Of a stretch of DNA of 64,000 nt, positions 62,629-64,000 are shown one piece after another. The stretch spans positions 1-64,000 of the forward strand of contig JADJKL010000007.1 of NCBI GenBank assembly GCA_016706055.1. Reading direction: 5' to 3'. Source of the DNA: Chitinophagaceae bacterium. Its GTDB lineage: Bacteria > Bacteroidota > Bacteroidia > Chitinophagales > Chitinophagaceae. Positions within the stretch are counted from its first letter, which is position 1; every line of letters begins with the position of its first letter. The position numbers and the translations under genes are program-made. The notes below the pieces were generated by a model. The model searched no databases, was not told the origin of the DNA, and saw only the letters and a list, made by a program, of their open reading frames with translations.

Positions 62629-63525
62629 ATGAAACTAATCCAACTCATTTTGGTCGCATCGTCATCGTTATTATTTTTTTCCTGTGTTAGCAGTAAAAAA
62701 TTTAAAACGGCACAGGCGGACTATACTACACTAGAAACAAAGTATAAAACACTAGAAGGTGATATGTCTGATTGCAGTACAGAAAAAGCAACCCTTGCCA
62801 GAGAAAAAGCAGCTTTGGAAAGAGAAATTGCATTGCAAAAAACCCGTATGAAAGATTTAGATGATCAGGTAGCATTTCTCAAGTCAAATAATAATCAGGC
62901 AATAAAACAACTGGAAGACCTTTCTGTTATAACTGCATCACAGGCAGAAAGTATTAAAAAATCAATGGAAAATATTGGTGCAAAGGATAATTATATCATG
63001 ACATTGCAACAGCAGATGGCACATAAGGATTCCTTAAATATGGCATTAGTCATGAATCTTAAAGGTGCTATCGGAAACCTGGATGATGAGGATATTAATA
63101 TAAAAGTAGATAAAGGTGTTGTGTATATTGATATATCTGATAAATTATTATTTACTACCGGAAAATATGATGTAACAAATAATGCAAAAGTAGTATTGGG
63201 TAAAGTAGCGGCTGTTTTAAAGAACCAGCCTGATATTGAATTTATGGTAGAAGGTCATACAGATAATGTTCCATTCCGTGGTGGCGGTGGATTAGTAAAA
63301 GATAACTGGGATCTAAGTGTAAAAAGAGCAACTGCGGTAGTACGGTTATTACAAAATGACTATGGTTTAGATCCTGCAAGAATGGCGGCAGCAGGCAGGG
63401 GCGAATACAAACCAATAGCTGATAATAGTACGAAAGAAGGTAAAGCTGCTAACCGCAGAACAAGGATTGTTATTTTGCCACAGTTAGATCAGTTTTTCCA
63501 GTTGCTGGAACCAAAAAAGAATTAA
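62629..63525 (+). CDS. OmpA family lipoprotein with coiled coil
   Basis: A lipoprotein signal ends in LLFFSC. It is followed by a coiled coil (about 25-130, for example KATLAREKAALEREIALQK) and an OmpA_C peptidoglycan-binding domain (LLFTTGKYDVTNNAK, FMVEGHTDNVPFRG, NWDLSVKRATAVVRLL, AAGRGEYKPIADNSTKEGKAANRRTRIVI). It anchors the outer membrane to peptidoglycan. At 298 residues with the coiled coil, it is of the common Bacteroidota type. It ends at a strong terminator. Confidence 0.93.
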   Translation: MKLIQLILVASSSLLFFSCVSSKKFKTAQADYTTLETKYKTLEGDMSDCSTEKATLAREKAALEREIALQKTRMKDLDDQVAFLKSNNNQAIKQLEDLSVITASQAESIKKSMENIGAKDNYIMTLQQQMAHKDSLNMALVMNLKGAIGNLDDEDINIKVDKGVVYIDISDKLLFTTGKYDVTNNAKVVLGKVAAVLKNQPDIEFMVEGHTDNVPFRGGGGLVKDNWDLSVKRATAVVRLLQNDYGLDPARMAAAGRGEYKPIADNSTKEGKAANRRTRIVILPQLDQFFQLLEPKKN

Positions 63526-63553
63526 ATAGTTTATATTTTAAATAATACAAAAT

Positions 63554-63573
63554 GCCACTTAAAATTGAGTGGC
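63554..63573. terminator. Bidirectional terminator hairpin
   Basis: GCCACT (63554-63559) pairs with AGTGGC (63568-63573), and ACAAAA before it and TTTTGT after it extend the symmetry. It lies between the convergent OmpA and EamA-family genes and has T runs on both strands. Confidence 0.85.
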
Positions 63574-63587
63574 GTTTTGTATTATAA

Positions 63588-64000
63588 TTATTTGGCTTGG
63601 CTTCTGCTCAGCCATACTTCCAATAAGGCAGTTATTAATATTAAAGAACCGCCCAGTAATATATTACCCGAAGGTGTTTCGTTCAGAAAAGCTATGCCAA
63701 GCAATATGCCAACAACCGGTGTAAAGTTGCTAAGAATGCTTACAGTAGAAACAGAAAAATGATTCAGGCTTTTAACAAAAAAAGTATGACCCATAGCTGT
63801 TGTTACAACACCAAGAAACAAAAGGTAATACCATTCTGTTTTTAATGTGACAAAAGAAACCTGTTGAAAAAAAAGAAAAGGTATTGTAAGGATCACCACT
63901 ACCAGCAATTGATGAAGAATAACCACAAGACCATCTTCTGTTGTTGCATGTTTTTTTAATAGCAGATTTCGTACTGCATAAAAAAATGCAGATAGCAACC
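63588..64000 (-). CDS. EamA-family (DMT) transporter, 5' part outside the window
   Basis: The visible C-terminal half of about 137 residues has four or five membrane helices, with the EamA pattern AMGHTFFVKSLNHFSVSTVSILSNFTPVVGILLGIAFLNE. The frame is open to the window edge, so the start lies outside. Drug/metabolite transporters of this family export varied small molecules. Confidence 0.88.
   Translation of the reverse strand, partial: LLSAFFYAVRNLLLKKHATTEDGLVVILHQLLVVVILTIPFLFFQQVSFVTLKTEWYYLLFLGVVTTAMGHTFFVKSLNHFSVSTVSILSNFTPVVGILLGIAFLNETPSGNILLGGSLILITALLEVWLSRSQAK

Overview
The window is AT-rich DNA from a Bacteroidota bacterium, most likely a member of the Chitinophagaceae or a close relative. 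The basis is the set of protein families: PuuD-type urate hydroxylase with a full allantoin pathway, bacterial GH3 protein, LytTR/LytS pair, NfuA-like protein, NamZ-type DUF1343, OmpA lipoprotein. Supporting signs are TAnnTTTG-type -7 boxes close to start codons, many lipoprotein signal peptides, and families of short dispersed inverted repeats. No rRNA, tRNA or CRISPR array was seen.

Layout. 0-1 kb: the end of an unknown gene, a long imperfect inverted repeat and an IS1182-type transposase remnant. 1-14.8 kb: housekeeping genes (nitrilase-type amidase, S41 peptidase, thiL, suhB-like phosphatase, membrane GT2, GH3, LysE, mtgA, a nicotinamide riboside kinase-like ATPase with pnuC, M23 lipoprotein, cupin, SRPBCC, DmpA-type peptidase). 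14.8-22 kb: a class IV aminotransferase, xanthine dehydrogenase genes xdhC-xdhB-xdhA, and a divergent membrane protein fused to a THEP1-like NTPase. 22-38.3 kb: proteases, a DUF892 ferritin-like protein, alcohol dehydrogenase, a two-component system, an exported nuclease, several small exported or membrane proteins, YitT, a NamZ-like muramidase, a Vsr remnant and a HepT/MntA toxin-antitoxin pair. 39-52 kb: an accessory stretch with a giant exonuclease-RecQ-UvrD protein, a damaged PLD-helicase-DUF3427 gene, a Rieske-flavodoxin fusion, an exported caspase-like protein, phased GTGCC repeats and a small HTH protein. Two of these modules lie between direct repeats that copy host gene ends. 52-60 kb: the lower purine catabolic cluster puuD, allB, alc, uraD, uraH, then an HpcH/DUF6986-like protein and a saccharopine-dehydrogenase-like protein. 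60-64 kb: NfuA-like protein, ArsC-like protein, a TetA-like MFS transporter, OmpA lipoprotein and the start of an EamA transporter.

Together the xdh genes and the puuD-uraH genes would take xanthine or hypoxanthine through urate, hydroxyisourate, OHCU, allantoin and allantoate to ureidoglycolate. No ureidoglycolate lyase or urease is visible here.

Two general observations matter most. First, about a dozen genes are split by one-base length changes, nearly all in short A or T runs. This looks like consensus error from long reads, so most should be read as intact genes. Second, a set of hairpin-forming inverted repeats recurs between genes. Some are empty. Two carry one small gene whose start codon abuts the inner edge of an arm: a four-helix-bundle protein, and a GxxExxY (PD-(D/E)XK family) protein inside the purine cluster. 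These look like mobile hairpin cassettes.
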